DNA of 64,000 bases from Bradyrhizobium iriomotense (lineage in GTDB: Bacteria > Pseudomonadota > Alphaproteobacteria > Rhizobiales > Xanthobacteraceae): contig NZ_BSOW01000020.1 in the NCBI RefSeq assembly GCF_030160715.1, positions 104,822 through 168,821 of the forward strand. Reading direction: 5' to 3'. The notes beneath the pieces were generated by a model. It was not told the DNA's origin and searched no databases. It worked only from the letters and a program-made list of their open reading frames with translations. Both the position numbers and the translations under genes were made by a program. Within the stretch, counting starts at the first letter, position 1; each line of letters starts with the position of its first letter. Positions 1 to 7,278 of the stretch are shown piece by piece.

Positions 1-153
1 CTTGCGCTTGGAGCGGATCGACACCGGTACGTTGCCGGTCGCGTCCTCCTCGGCCAGCGTGTTCCACTCGCCGCAGGCCTCGCACTTGCCCTGCCAGCGG
101 TTATAGGCCGCGCCGCAGTTCTGGCAGACAAAGGAGAGCGTGGATTTGGCCAT
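1..153 (-). CDS. radA: DNA repair protein RadA, N-terminal part (runs off the window)
   Basis: Only the first 51 codons are inside the window. The protein begins MAKSTLSFVCQNCGA and carries the four-cysteine zinc finger that opens RadA/Sms proteins (Cys10, Cys13, Cys24, Cys27, in CQNC and CEAC). The Trp-Gln-Gly-Lys-Cys stretch between the pairs is typical of the family. RadA is a RecA-like ATPase that helps process branched recombination intermediates; its ATPase and Lon-like domains lie outside the window. The upstream permease gene on the same strand ends 19 bp away, so the two may be cotranscribed. Confidence 0.9.
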   Translation of the reverse strand, partial: MAKSTLSFVCQNCGAAYNRWQGKCEACGEWNTLAEEDATGNVPVSIRSKRK

Positions 154-172
154 GGGGACTGGTGAATCGGTG

Positions 173-901
173 TCAGGAGGATTGCGTGGCGTTCCATAGC
201 ATGGAGAGCCCCGCCGCGACCATGATGGCGTCCATCACCATGCGGAATACGTCCGGCTTCATGTGCAGCACGAAGCGCTTGGCGATGAACGCGCCGAACA
301 TCAGCGAGGAGCCTGCGATGAGGCCTTTGATCGCGACATCACCGGTCAGCGCGCCGAAGCGTTCGAAGGTCACGGATTTCGACAGGTAAAGGCCGAGCGA
401 GGAGGCGGCTTCGGTCGCGAGGAAGGCGCCCTTGGTGAGGCCGTAGAACAGAAACAGTGGCACGCTGAGCGGGCCCGTCGAGACCACGATGCCGGTGAGA
501 TAGCCGATGGCCGCGCCACCGATCGCCAGATGCCAGAGATTGGCTTTCAGATCGTGCCGCGCGAGCCAGTGCCGCGCCGGCACCATCGCGATCAGGAAGA
601 CGCCGATCGCGATATCTACGGCGTGCGAGGGCAGCGCCAGCAGCGTCCGTGCGCCGAGCGCTGCGGCGGGAATGCCGGTGATGGAATAGGCCGCGCACGC
701 CTTCCAGTCGACCTCGCGCCACCAGGCGAGGATTCGCGACAGGTTCGCCATCACGGCGGCGACCGCCATGATCGGCACCGCTTCCTTCGGCCCATATTCA
801 TAGACCAGCACCGGCATCAGCATGATCGACGACCCCGTGCCGACGATGCCGGAAATGGTGCCGGCGATCAGGCCGACGACGAGGACGAACAGGAAGGCCA
901 A
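173..901 (-). CDS. TauE/SafE family sulfite exporter-type permease
   Basis: A hydrophobic protein of about 242 residues with repeated membrane segments and the family's glycine-rich opening (GLIAGTISGIVGTGSS), followed by a second half with a similar topology. Members export sulfite or other organosulfur anions, but the substrate here is unknown. I place the start at a TTG (901) preceded by GGGAG at about 7 nt, because it begins directly at the first membrane helix. The reading frame stays open upstream to another TTG at 961, which would add about 20 polar residues. It lies just upstream of radA on the same strand. Confidence 0.85.
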   Translation of the reverse strand: MAFLFVLVVGLIAGTISGIVGTGSSIMLMPVLVYEYGPKEAVPIMAVAAVMANLSRILAWWREVDWKACAAYSITGIPAAALGARTLLALPSHAVDIAIGVFLIAMVPARHWLARHDLKANLWHLAIGGAAIGYLTGIVVSTGPLSVPLFLFYGLTKGAFLATEAASSLGLYLSKSVTFERFGALTGDVAIKGLIAGSSLMFGAFIAKRFVLHMKPDVFRMVMDAIMVAAGLSMLWNATQSS

Positions 902-992
902 GGGGAGGCTCCGGGAATCGGGGGAGTGTAGCCGGGGGCGTTCCTGTGGGCGAATGCGCAATGGTGGAAGCGTGGGTGCTGCTGTGCACTCA

Positions 993-1138
993 CTCTCGTG
1001 TCCCGGCCGCGCTGCAACGCCCTTAGCGTTGCGGCGCAGAGCCGGGACTCATCCTGCACGCGTTCCTCTCGGAAGCGTGGGCCCCGGCTCTGCAGCGCAC
1101 CGTTGAGGAAACGCTGCGCTGCGTCCGGGGCACGAGAG
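993..1138. repeat. Palindromic intergenic repeat, family 2, copy 1
   Basis: The ends form an imperfect inverted repeat (CTCTCGTG at 993 and CACGAGAG at 1131, each followed inward by CCGG-rich bases). The inner part holds further GC-rich arms such as GCGCTGC. A related element lies at 3098-3234 and shares the right end TGCGCTGCGTCCGGGGCACGA. It is non-coding and sits between the TauE and GFA genes. Such elements are common in Bradyrhizobium-type genomes. Confidence 0.6.
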
Positions 1139-1250
1139 CGGGATCCGGTTTCCCGATTCAACTTTCAAACAGCAGCACATGCTGACAGCATGTTGGCAGC
1201 AGGGCTCGGCTACGACCATCTCCTGCCATTTTCGAAACGAGGAGCGGGTC

Positions 1251-1619
1251 ATGCCGGTCGAGGGAAGCTGCCATTGCGGCGAGACGGTGTTCGAGGTCAC
1301 GGAGGCCCCCGTCAGCATAACGCGCTGCACCTGTTCGCTCTGCGCCAAGCGCGGGGCACTATGGGCCTATTACACGCCGGCGCAGTTCCGCCTGCTCTCT
1401 CCGCAAGAGAACGTCGCGACCTATCAATGGGGCAGTCGCACCGTCAAGCATCATTATTGCGCGAGCTGCGGCTGCGGCACCTATTCGGAGTCGCCGGACT
1501 GGTCGACCGGCAAGCCCGACTTCGACAATCCCAAGGTCGCGATCAACGCGCGCCTGTTCGACGATTTCGATCTCGATGCGGTGCCGGTGAACGTGATCGA
1601 CGGCAAGAATTTGTGGTGA
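1251..1619 (+). CDS. GFA-domain protein (glutathione-dependent formaldehyde-activating enzyme / CENP-V fold)
   Basis: A 122-residue protein with the zinc-binding cysteines of the GFA family: CHC near residue 7, a CTCSLC block near residue 27 and CASCGCG near residue 75. GFA proteins bind two zinc ions, and some bind glutathione or act on S-hydroxymethylglutathione; most members have no proven reaction. The ATG at 1251 follows ACGAGGAG at suitable spacing. The frame is open further upstream to 1179, but the added residues do not look like the family. It stands alone, flanked by a palindromic repeat and a convergent DUF1127 gene. Confidence 0.85.
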   Translation: MPVEGSCHCGETVFEVTEAPVSITRCTCSLCAKRGALWAYYTPAQFRLLSPQENVATYQWGSRTVKHHYCASCGCGTYSESPDWSTGKPDFDNPKVAINARLFDDFDLDAVPVNVIDGKNLW

Positions 1620-1675
1620 CTGCGCGTACTCGCAAGTGCGTTAGTTGAGACTTTTTCGGCGGCGCGCAGTCTTGT

Positions 1676-1918
1676 TCACGGCGGGAGGACGGCGCCGCGC
1701 GGGTCGGAGGCGCGATTGGAGGAGACGTAGTCGATCTCGCCGCGCCCGATGCCGAAATCGAGCAGCTCCCGGTCACTCAGACCAGCTAACTTGGCGCGCA
1801 ACGTCTCGCGTGTGCGCCATTCGACAAACGCAGCGCGGCAATGGGCGAGGACTGCGAAGCCGAGCCGCCCAGTCGCGGTATTCCGCCGTGACTCGAATAC
1901 GTTAAAGGCCGTTGTCAT
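1676..1918 (-). CDS. DUF1127 domain-containing small protein
   Basis: An 80-residue basic protein. Its central part (EWRTRETLRAKLAGLSDREL and the following LDFGIGRGEID) is the DUF1127 motif: a short helix, then L-x-x-L-S-D-R-x-L-x-D-I/F-G. Alphaproteobacterial DUF1127 proteins have been linked to RNA-related regulation and to phosphate or stress responses, but nothing here fixes the role. The start at 1918 has GGGAGATATCCCG just upstream. An in-frame start at 1966 is possible but less likely. Confidence 0.8.
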   Translation of the reverse strand: MTTAFNVFESRRNTATGRLGFAVLAHCRAAFVEWRTRETLRAKLAGLSDRELLDFGIGRGEIDYVSSNRASDPRGAVLPP

Positions 1919-2064
1919 CGGGATATCTCCCGGCGTTGTTTCGCTCGGGGCAGGATGCCCGGACACGGCAAGGCACGCTTGACAGCCGGCTTACATTTTC
2001 CTTACCGGCGGCTTATTTTTTCGCGTCAGTTGGCAGGGGGGCGCCCACCCAGGGGTTCATTCGT

Positions 2065-2835
2065 CTATTTCAGCACGATCCACGCCGGCGCGTGATCGCT
2101 GGCGCGGTCCTCGCCGCGGACTTTCTTGTCCACGCTCGCCTTAATCAGCCGCGGCGCAAGCATCGGGCTTAGCAGCAAATGATCGAGGCGCAAACCAGCA
2201 TCGCGCGGCCAGCGGTTCCGCTTGTAGTCCCAGAAGGTGTAGATGCGCTTCTCAGGATGCAGCTCACGGATGGCATCGCACCAGCCTTGTGTGATCAGTG
2301 AGGCAAAGGCCGCGCGGCTCTTGGGCTGGATCAGGGCGTCCTTGTCCCAGGATCTCGTCGGATAGATGTCGAGCGCGGTCGGGGCGACGTTGTAGTCGCC
2401 GGCGAGCACGACCGGCAGGTCCTGTTTGAGAAAGGTCTTCGCGTGGCGCTTCAGGCGCGCGAACCAGTCGAGCTTGTAGTCGAATTTCGGTCCGGGCTGC
2501 GGGTTGCCATTCGGCAAATAGATGCTTGTGACGATGATGCCGCGCACGGCGGCCTCGATGTAGCGCGCCTCGATGTCGTCAGCGTCGCCGGGCAAGCGGT
2601 CGCGGGTCAACACGGGCTCGGCATTGCGCGCGAGAATGGCGACGCCGTTCCAGGTCTTCTGTCCGCGCCAGACCGCGCCGTAGCCGGCTTTCTCGATCGC
2701 AGCGCGCGGGAACTCGCGATCGCTTGCTTTCAACTCCTGCAATGCCACGATTTCGGGCTTCGCCGCGCGCAGCCAGGCCAACAAATTCGGCAGGCGGCGA
2801 TTGATATTGTTGATGTTGAATGTCGCAATCTTCAT
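2065..2835 (-). CDS. xthA: Exodeoxyribonuclease III
   Basis: A 256-residue AP endonuclease/3'-5' exonuclease of the endonuclease-exonuclease-phosphatase fold. Visible motifs are FNINNIN at the N-terminus (metal-binding Asn), LQELK near residue 36 (metal-binding Glu), the GDYNVAP block near residue 155 and the C-terminal SDHAP with the catalytic Asp-His. It would cut abasic sites and remove 3' blocks in base excision repair. Length is normal. It is divergent from the small Cys-rich secreted gene at 2877, with only about 40 bp between starts. Confidence 0.95.
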   Translation of the reverse strand: MKIATFNINNINRRLPNLLAWLRAAKPEIVALQELKASDREFPRAAIEKAGYGAVWRGQKTWNGVAILARNAEPVLTRDRLPGDADDIEARYIEAAVRGIIVTSIYLPNGNPQPGPKFDYKLDWFARLKRHAKTFLKQDLPVVLAGDYNVAPTALDIYPTRSWDKDALIQPKSRAAFASLITQGWCDAIRELHPEKRIYTFWDYKRNRWPRDAGLRLDHLLLSPMLAPRLIKASVDKKVRGEDRASDHAPAWIVLK

Positions 2836-2876
2836 GTAGAGCTAACCGGCTTCTGCCTTCCGTATCCGGAGATACA

Positions 2877-3095
2877 ATGTCCAAGTTGAGCTTTGCCGCT
2901 ATCGTCGTCGCCGTCGCGTTCTCCGGTGTCGCTTCGGCACAATCGTCCGATCCGCGCGGCGCGTGCAAGGCGGACTATGACAAATTCTGCGCGGGCATCG
3001 CCCCCGGCGGCGGCAAGATCATCGCCTGCCTCAATGCCAAGCGCGATCAACTCAGCGCGTCTTGCAAGACCGCGCTGGATAGCCGAAAGAAGTAG
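2877..3095 (+). CDS. Small secreted cysteine-rich-repeat protein
   Basis: A 72-residue protein with an N-terminal signal peptide (hydrophobic stretch ending near ASAQ at about residue 22). The mature part has four cysteines in the spacing Cys-Lys-Ala-Asp-Tyr ... Phe-Cys ... Ala-Cys-Leu ... Ser-Cys-Lys. This resembles one unit of the Golgi-apparatus-type cysteine-rich repeat (PF00839) found in many proteobacterial periplasmic proteins. Function is unknown. The ATG at 2877 follows CCGGAGATACA. The stop codon is immediately followed by palindromic repeats at 3098 and 3243. Confidence 0.75.
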   Translation: MSKLSFAAIVVAVAFSGVASAQSSDPRGACKADYDKFCAGIAPGGGKIIACLNAKRDQLSASCKTALDSRKK

Positions 3096-3097
3096 GC

Positions 3098-3234
3098 CTC
3101 GTGTTCCGGACGCGGTGCAGCGTGTAACGCTGCTCCACAGAGCAGCGATCCATTTTACCAGAAGCACTGGGCCCCGGCCCAGCAGCGCATTACGCCGCGA
3201 AGAGCGGCGCACTGCGCTGCGTCCGGGGCACGAG
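3098..3234. repeat. Palindromic intergenic repeat, family 2, copy 2
   Basis: A second copy of the element at 993-1138. Its ends are CTCGTGTTCCGGACGC on the left and GCGTCCGGGGCACGAG on the right, an inverted repeat. It starts 3 bp after the stop codon of the Cys-rich gene and ends 8 bp before a family 1 repeat, so two unrelated palindromic elements sit back to back here. Confidence 0.6.
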
Positions 3235-3242
3235 ATCTCTGT

Positions 3243-3347
3243 CTAAAGCATGATCCGGAAAAGTGTGAAGCGGTTTTCCGAAAAGATCATGCGCAAACAA
3301 CAACCTAAAGCGCGATGACGATTCATCCTAATCTCATCGCGCTTTAG
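3243..3347 (+). repeat. 105-bp palindromic repeat, family 1, copy A
   Basis: The element consists of two hairpin-forming parts. The first runs from CTAAAGCATGATCCGGAAAA to a matching TTTTCCGAAAAGATCATGC. The second has arms CTAAAGCGCGATGA and TCATCGCGCTTTAG. An apparently identical copy lies in the opposite orientation at 43074-43178, and a diverged copy at 26833-26932. The right end of this copy contains the TAA stop codon of alr (3344-3346 on the minus strand). Confidence 0.85.
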
Positions 3348-4639
3348 CCCGGCAGTGGCGGCGGGCTTGCCGGCTGCTCCAATGGCGGCGGCGCGGGTGG
3401 CTCGGCGGCAGGCGTCGCGGCAGGCTGCGCGAGGACCGGCTGTTCGACCGGCGCTTGTGCATTGCCGCCCTTGTAGACGCGGGCATAGCGTTGGCCGAGG
3501 CTCGTCAGCACCTCGTATCCGATTGTGCCGAAATGATGCGCGAGCTCGTCGACGGTGATGCCTTCGCCGAGCAGCGTCGCCATGTGGCCGCGCCGCACCG
3601 CGTTCGGCGGCAGATCGGTGATGTCGATCGCGATCAGATCCATGGAGACGCGGCCCGCGACCGGACAGCGCTTGCCGGCGACGATCACCTCGGCGCCGCG
3701 GGTGCCGTCATTGGAGCTGGCGGCGCGGAAGTAGCCGTCGGCATAGCCGACCGCGATGATCGCGAGCTTCGTTGGGCGCCGCGCCGTCCAGGTGCCGCCA
3801 TAGCCGACGCTCTCGCCGCGCTCGATGTTGCGGATCTGCACGATGCGGGCCTTGAGATCGACCACCGGCTGCATCGGATTGTCGGCCTCCGGCGTCGGGT
3901 TGACGCCGTAGAGCGCTGCGCCCGGCCGCACCAGCTCGAACTGGAAGGGGGCGCCCAGGAAGATCCCGGACGAATTGGCGAGCGCCGCAGGCACGCCCGC
4001 GAATTCGCTCGCGATGGCGCGGAAGGCCGCGAGCTGTTTTGCGTTGACCTGGCTGTTGAGCTGTTCGGCGGAGACCAGATGGCTCATCACCAGTGTAATG
4101 CCGTGATCGCCGGCATGGATGCGCGGGATGATGGCCTGCGCCTCCTGAAGCGTCAGCCCGAGCCGGTTCATCCCGGTGTCGATGTGGATGGCAGCGCCTC
4201 CGGTCCAGCCCGTGCGGCGGCAGAACACGTCCCATTCGGCGAGCTCGTTGAGATCGCCGATCACGGGGCGGCAGTCGATCTTGGCGTAATGCTCGCCGGT
4301 GTTCTGGAAATAGCCGCCAAGCACGTAGATCGTCGCGGTCGGCACCGCCGCGCGCGCGGTGCGCGCTTCCTCGATCGTCGCGACGAAAAAGGTCTTGCAG
4401 CCCGCCTTGTGCAGGGCGCGCGCCACCGGCTCAGTGCCGCAGCCATAGGCGTCGGCCTTGATCACGGCGGCGCATTCGGCCGGCACCGCGGTCTTCTCGA
4501 GCTTGCGCCAATTGGCGACGACCGCGTCGAGGTCGACAGTGAGCACGCCGCCATAGGCGGCGAGCGCCGCGGCCTGGTTGGCATCCGCGGAGAGGAGGCC
4601 GTTTTGCGGGATGTGGTTCGGATCGGACGCCATTGTCAT
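3344..4639 (-). CDS. alr: Alanine racemase
   Basis: A 431-residue PLP enzyme that interconverts L- and D-alanine for peptidoglycan. The cofactor lysine lies in AAVIKADAYGCG near residue 64, and the C-terminal catalytic Tyr region (GESVGYGGTW) is near residue 285. The family is usually 360-390 residues. Here the last 40 or so residues are a Pro/Ala/Glu-rich tail outside the fold, and the stop codon lies inside a palindromic repeat. It lies 40 bp downstream of dnaB on the same strand, a common alphaproteobacterial arrangement. Confidence 0.95.
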   Translation of the reverse strand: MTMASDPNHIPQNGLLSADANQAAALAAYGGVLTVDLDAVVANWRKLEKTAVPAECAAVIKADAYGCGTEPVARALHKAGCKTFFVATIEEARTARAAVPTATIYVLGGYFQNTGEHYAKIDCRPVIGDLNELAEWDVFCRRTGWTGGAAIHIDTGMNRLGLTLQEAQAIIPRIHAGDHGITLVMSHLVSAEQLNSQVNAKQLAAFRAIASEFAGVPAALANSSGIFLGAPFQFELVRPGAALYGVNPTPEADNPMQPVVDLKARIVQIRNIERGESVGYGGTWTARRPTKLAIIAVGYADGYFRAASSNDGTRGAEVIVAGKRCPVAGRVSMDLIAIDITDLPPNAVRRGHMATLLGEGITVDELAHHFGTIGYEVLTSLGQRYARVYKGGNAQAPVEQPVLAQPAATPAAEPPAPPPLEQPASPPPLPG

Positions 4640-4679
4640 GGCGTCGTTTTACGCAAGGGGCCGCTCTGGTTCAAGGAAC

Positions 4680-6191
4680 TCAGTAGTCGCTGCCGCTACG
4701 AGCCGGCAGCTGACTGTCAGGTGCGAGGTCTCCGAACCGCGTGACTGAGGCTTCGAACGCCAAATCGACGGTGCCGGTCGGGCCGTGGCGCTGCTTGCCG
4801 ATGATGACCTCGGCCTTTCCGTGCGCAAGACTCATGTCAAGCTGCCACTTTTCGTGTTCAGGCGTGCCTGGGCGGGGCTCCTTCATCGCGAGGTAATATT
4901 CCTCGCGGTAAACGAACAGCACGACGTCGGCGTCCTGCTCGATTGATCCGGATTCACGCAAGTCGGAGAGTTGCGGCCGTTTGTCGTCGCGGGATTCGAC
5001 CTGGCGTGAGAGCTGGGACAGCGCGATGACGGGAACGTTGAGCTCCTTGGCGAGCGCCTTCAGACTGGTTGTGATCTCCGTGATTTCCTGCACGCGGCTG
5101 TCACTGGCGCGCTTGCCCGAGCCCGAGAGCAGCTGGATGTAGTCGATTACGAGCAGGTCGAGGCCCTTCTGTCGCTTCAGCCGGCGCGCGCGCGCCATTA
5201 ATTGCGAGATCGACAGGCCACCAGTCGCGTCGACATAGAACGGCAGCGATTGCAGCTCGATCGAGACTTCCCGGATCTTCTCGAAATCGGCCTCCGAGAT
5301 GCCACCGCGGCGGATGTGGGAGGAGGGAACGCCCGTGCGCTCGGCCACGATACGCGTGGCAAGCTGGTCGGCCGACATTTCGCAGGAGAAGAAGCCGATC
5401 ACGCCGCCATTGGCGGCCTTCGTGGTGCCGTCGGCCTGGAGTTCCGGAACGTAGGCTCGTGCGACGTTGTAGGCGATGTTGGTCGCAAGCGAGGTCTTGC
5501 CCATGCCGGGACGGCCCGCGACGATGATGAGGTCGGAGTGCTGCAGGCCACCCATCTTGGTGTCGAGATCGCGCATGCCGGTCGAGATGCCGGACAGCTT
5601 TCCGTCGCGCTGGAACGCCTTTGCCGCGAGGTCGACCGCAACCGCCAACGCTTGCGAGAATTTTTGGAAGCCACCGTCATAGCGGCCGGACTCGGCCAGT
5701 TCGTAAAGCTTTCGCTCGGCGTCCTCGATCTGCGCCCGCGGCTGGAAATCGACCGGGGCGTCATAGGCCACATTGACCATGTCCTCGCCGATGCCGATCA
5801 GGTCACGCCGCAACGATAGGTCGTAGACGGTACGGCCATAGTCCTGGGCGTTGATGATGGTGGTTGCTTCCGCCGCGAGCCGCGCCAGATATTGCCCGAT
5901 GGTCATGCCGCCGACGTCGGTATCGGCGGGCAGGAACGTCTTCAGCGTCACCGGGGTGGCGATCTTGCCCATCCGGATCAGGCTGCCGGCGGTCTCGAAG
6001 ATCGTCTGGTGCAGCGGCTCGAAGAAGTGCTTGGGCTCGAGGAAGTCGGAGACGCGGTAGAAGGCGTCGTTGTTGACCAGAATGGCGCCCAGAAGGCTCT
6101 GTTCCGCCTCGATGTTGTGCGGTGCGCTCCGGTAGGCGGGGGTTCCGGCATCGGGCGCGAGTTTCAGGACGGTGGAATCAGTCAGAGCCAT
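4680..6191 (-). CDS. dnaB: Replicative DNA helicase DnaB
   Basis: A 503-residue hexameric helicase of the replication fork. The N-terminal DnaB domain (HNIEAEQSLLGAIL near residue 25) is followed by the RecA-like helicase core. Walker A is GRPGMGKTS near residue 226, Walker B is LLVIDYIQLL, and the conserved LSQLSRQVE and LRESGSIEQDAD blocks are present near residues 395-420. No intein or insertion is visible. It is followed by alr and lies in the broad dnaB/rplI neighbourhood typical of the order. Confidence 0.97.
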   Translation of the reverse strand: MALTDSTVLKLAPDAGTPAYRSAPHNIEAEQSLLGAILVNNDAFYRVSDFLEPKHFFEPLHQTIFETAGSLIRMGKIATPVTLKTFLPADTDVGGMTIGQYLARLAAEATTIINAQDYGRTVYDLSLRRDLIGIGEDMVNVAYDAPVDFQPRAQIEDAERKLYELAESGRYDGGFQKFSQALAVAVDLAAKAFQRDGKLSGISTGMRDLDTKMGGLQHSDLIIVAGRPGMGKTSLATNIAYNVARAYVPELQADGTTKAANGGVIGFFSCEMSADQLATRIVAERTGVPSSHIRRGGISEADFEKIREVSIELQSLPFYVDATGGLSISQLMARARRLKRQKGLDLLVIDYIQLLSGSGKRASDSRVQEITEITTSLKALAKELNVPVIALSQLSRQVESRDDKRPQLSDLRESGSIEQDADVVLFVYREEYYLAMKEPRPGTPEHEKWQLDMSLAHGKAEVIIGKQRHGPTGTVDLAFEASVTRFGDLAPDSQLPARSGSDY

Positions 6192-6541
6192 CGATCGTTT
6201 CGTACTTTTTCGTTGCGAGCGCGGGCCGGGGATAAAGCGCTTCTCTCCGACGCAGTGAAAGCGCCCGCATGCCTTATGCCCGATTCACACAACGCCGTGT
6301 GTGAATCGTCTCGTCGCGCGTTGTCAACGCTTGACGGTTGCTGCTGCGCCGACGGCCGAGTCTTCGCACCGCTGCCTGGTGGAAATGTGAGGAGCTTGAA
6401 GGGGTTCGCCGGGTTTATGGCAGCGGGCTCCGTCCGCCTCGGACGGGCCGCGGAAAAATCCGGATGATGTGAACCTTATATGTCGGCGCGCAGACCAAAT
6501 TTGCAGGCGCGCATCATGCGGCGCACTGGCCGGCCGACTGT
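6192..6541. other. Intergenic region upstream of dnaB
   Basis: 350 bp without a convincing gene. It should hold the dnaB promoter, and the sequence includes several short T- and A-containing stretches. I could not identify a promoter, hairpin terminator or structured RNA with confidence. Confidence 0.4.
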
Positions 6542-6661
6542 TTAGACGATCAGGAGGTAGACCAGCGCAACCAGGGCGGCGGCAACGCCGGTGGCGATCA
6601 ACGCATAGTCGGTACGGAGATCGTCCTGCACGTCGAAGGAGGTTTGGATCTTCTTGCTCAT
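6542..6661 (-). CDS. Small single-pass membrane protein, 39 residues, unknown
   Basis: A short reading frame encodes 39 residues: a polar N-terminus (MSKKIQTSFDVQDDLRTDY) and one hydrophobic helix from about residue 20 to the end. The arrangement (charged start, Asp-Tyr-Ala-Leu-Ile-Ala at the helix start, hydrophobic end) is reminiscent of Flp-type pilin or small inner-membrane proteins. The Gly-Ala-Thr-Ala-Ile-Glu-Tyr motif of true Flp pilins is missing. The ribosome binding site is weak. No function is assigned. Confidence 0.45.
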   Translation of the reverse strand: MSKKIQTSFDVQDDLRTDYALIATGVAAALVALVYLLIV

Positions 6662-6797
6662 GGTGACGGTCTAGGACAATTCCGACCACCACTTTGTGAA
6701 GCAGATCACAGAAGCCCGGATTCTTTCGGGTGAGCTTGGAACGAGCCGGCGGGCAGGGAATTAATCCGATTCGCGGCCGTCAGGAGACGAGGCGACG

Positions 6798-7019
6798 ATG
6801 CGGCAGAAGCTGCAGACATTGCATCAGGCTTGGCATCAGGCTTGGAAAAGCGAGGCAGGCAGCCGGATCTGGCTGTCGGCGCTGATTGCTGCCATGGAGG
6901 ACGCTTCCCGCCCGGAACCTGAGCGGTCCAAGCTGCCGGCCGAGACTCTGGCGCAGTTCCGTGCGCAGCTCGCGCTGCCGGTCTCGCGACTCTATCCAGC
7001 CTCGCGCCTGCGCCACTAG
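6798..7019 (+). CDS. Small hypothetical protein, 73 residues
   Basis: A short gene with ATG at 6798, preceded by AGGAGACGAGGCGACG. It encodes a mostly helical, soluble protein with Arg/Pro/Ala residues. A 12-bp direct repeat (CATCAGGCTTGG twice) gives the peptide repeat HQAWHQAW. No family recognised. The good ribosome binding site is the main support; codon composition alone does not prove it is expressed. Confidence 0.4.
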   Translation: MRQKLQTLHQAWHQAWKSEAGSRIWLSALIAAMEDASRPEPERSKLPAETLAQFRAQLALPVSRLYPASRLRH

Positions 7020-7278
7020 CCTTTATTTTCATTTTTCGCCCGCCAGCTTCAGCCTCGGCTTGCTGCCGATCTCCAGGCCGCGCAGCTGCGCCTCCTCATG
7101 GGCGAGGCCGGTTCAGGACCTGCTATTGCGTTGTGTTCAAAGCCGATATTCGCAAAACGCGCGATCACATCCTTGCGTCATGAGCGCGCTTCCAATTGCA
7201 GCGCAATCGGATAAAAGGTGACCCGCCGCCGGCGCCGCCTGACGCGCGCCGGCCGGCAGTTTCAATGGAGATGACGGG

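Noticed and set aside
3455..4744. Plus-strand open frame opposite alr (429 codons)
   Set aside because: Shadow frame of a well-supported alanine racemase gene; His/Arg/Gly-rich translation without domain.
7029..7110. Short minus-strand coding-like tail ending EIGSKPRLKLAGEK
   Set aside because: It looks like the 3' end of a lost gene, but an in-frame TGA lies only about 25 codons upstream and no start or domain is visible, so I do not call a gene or pseudogene.
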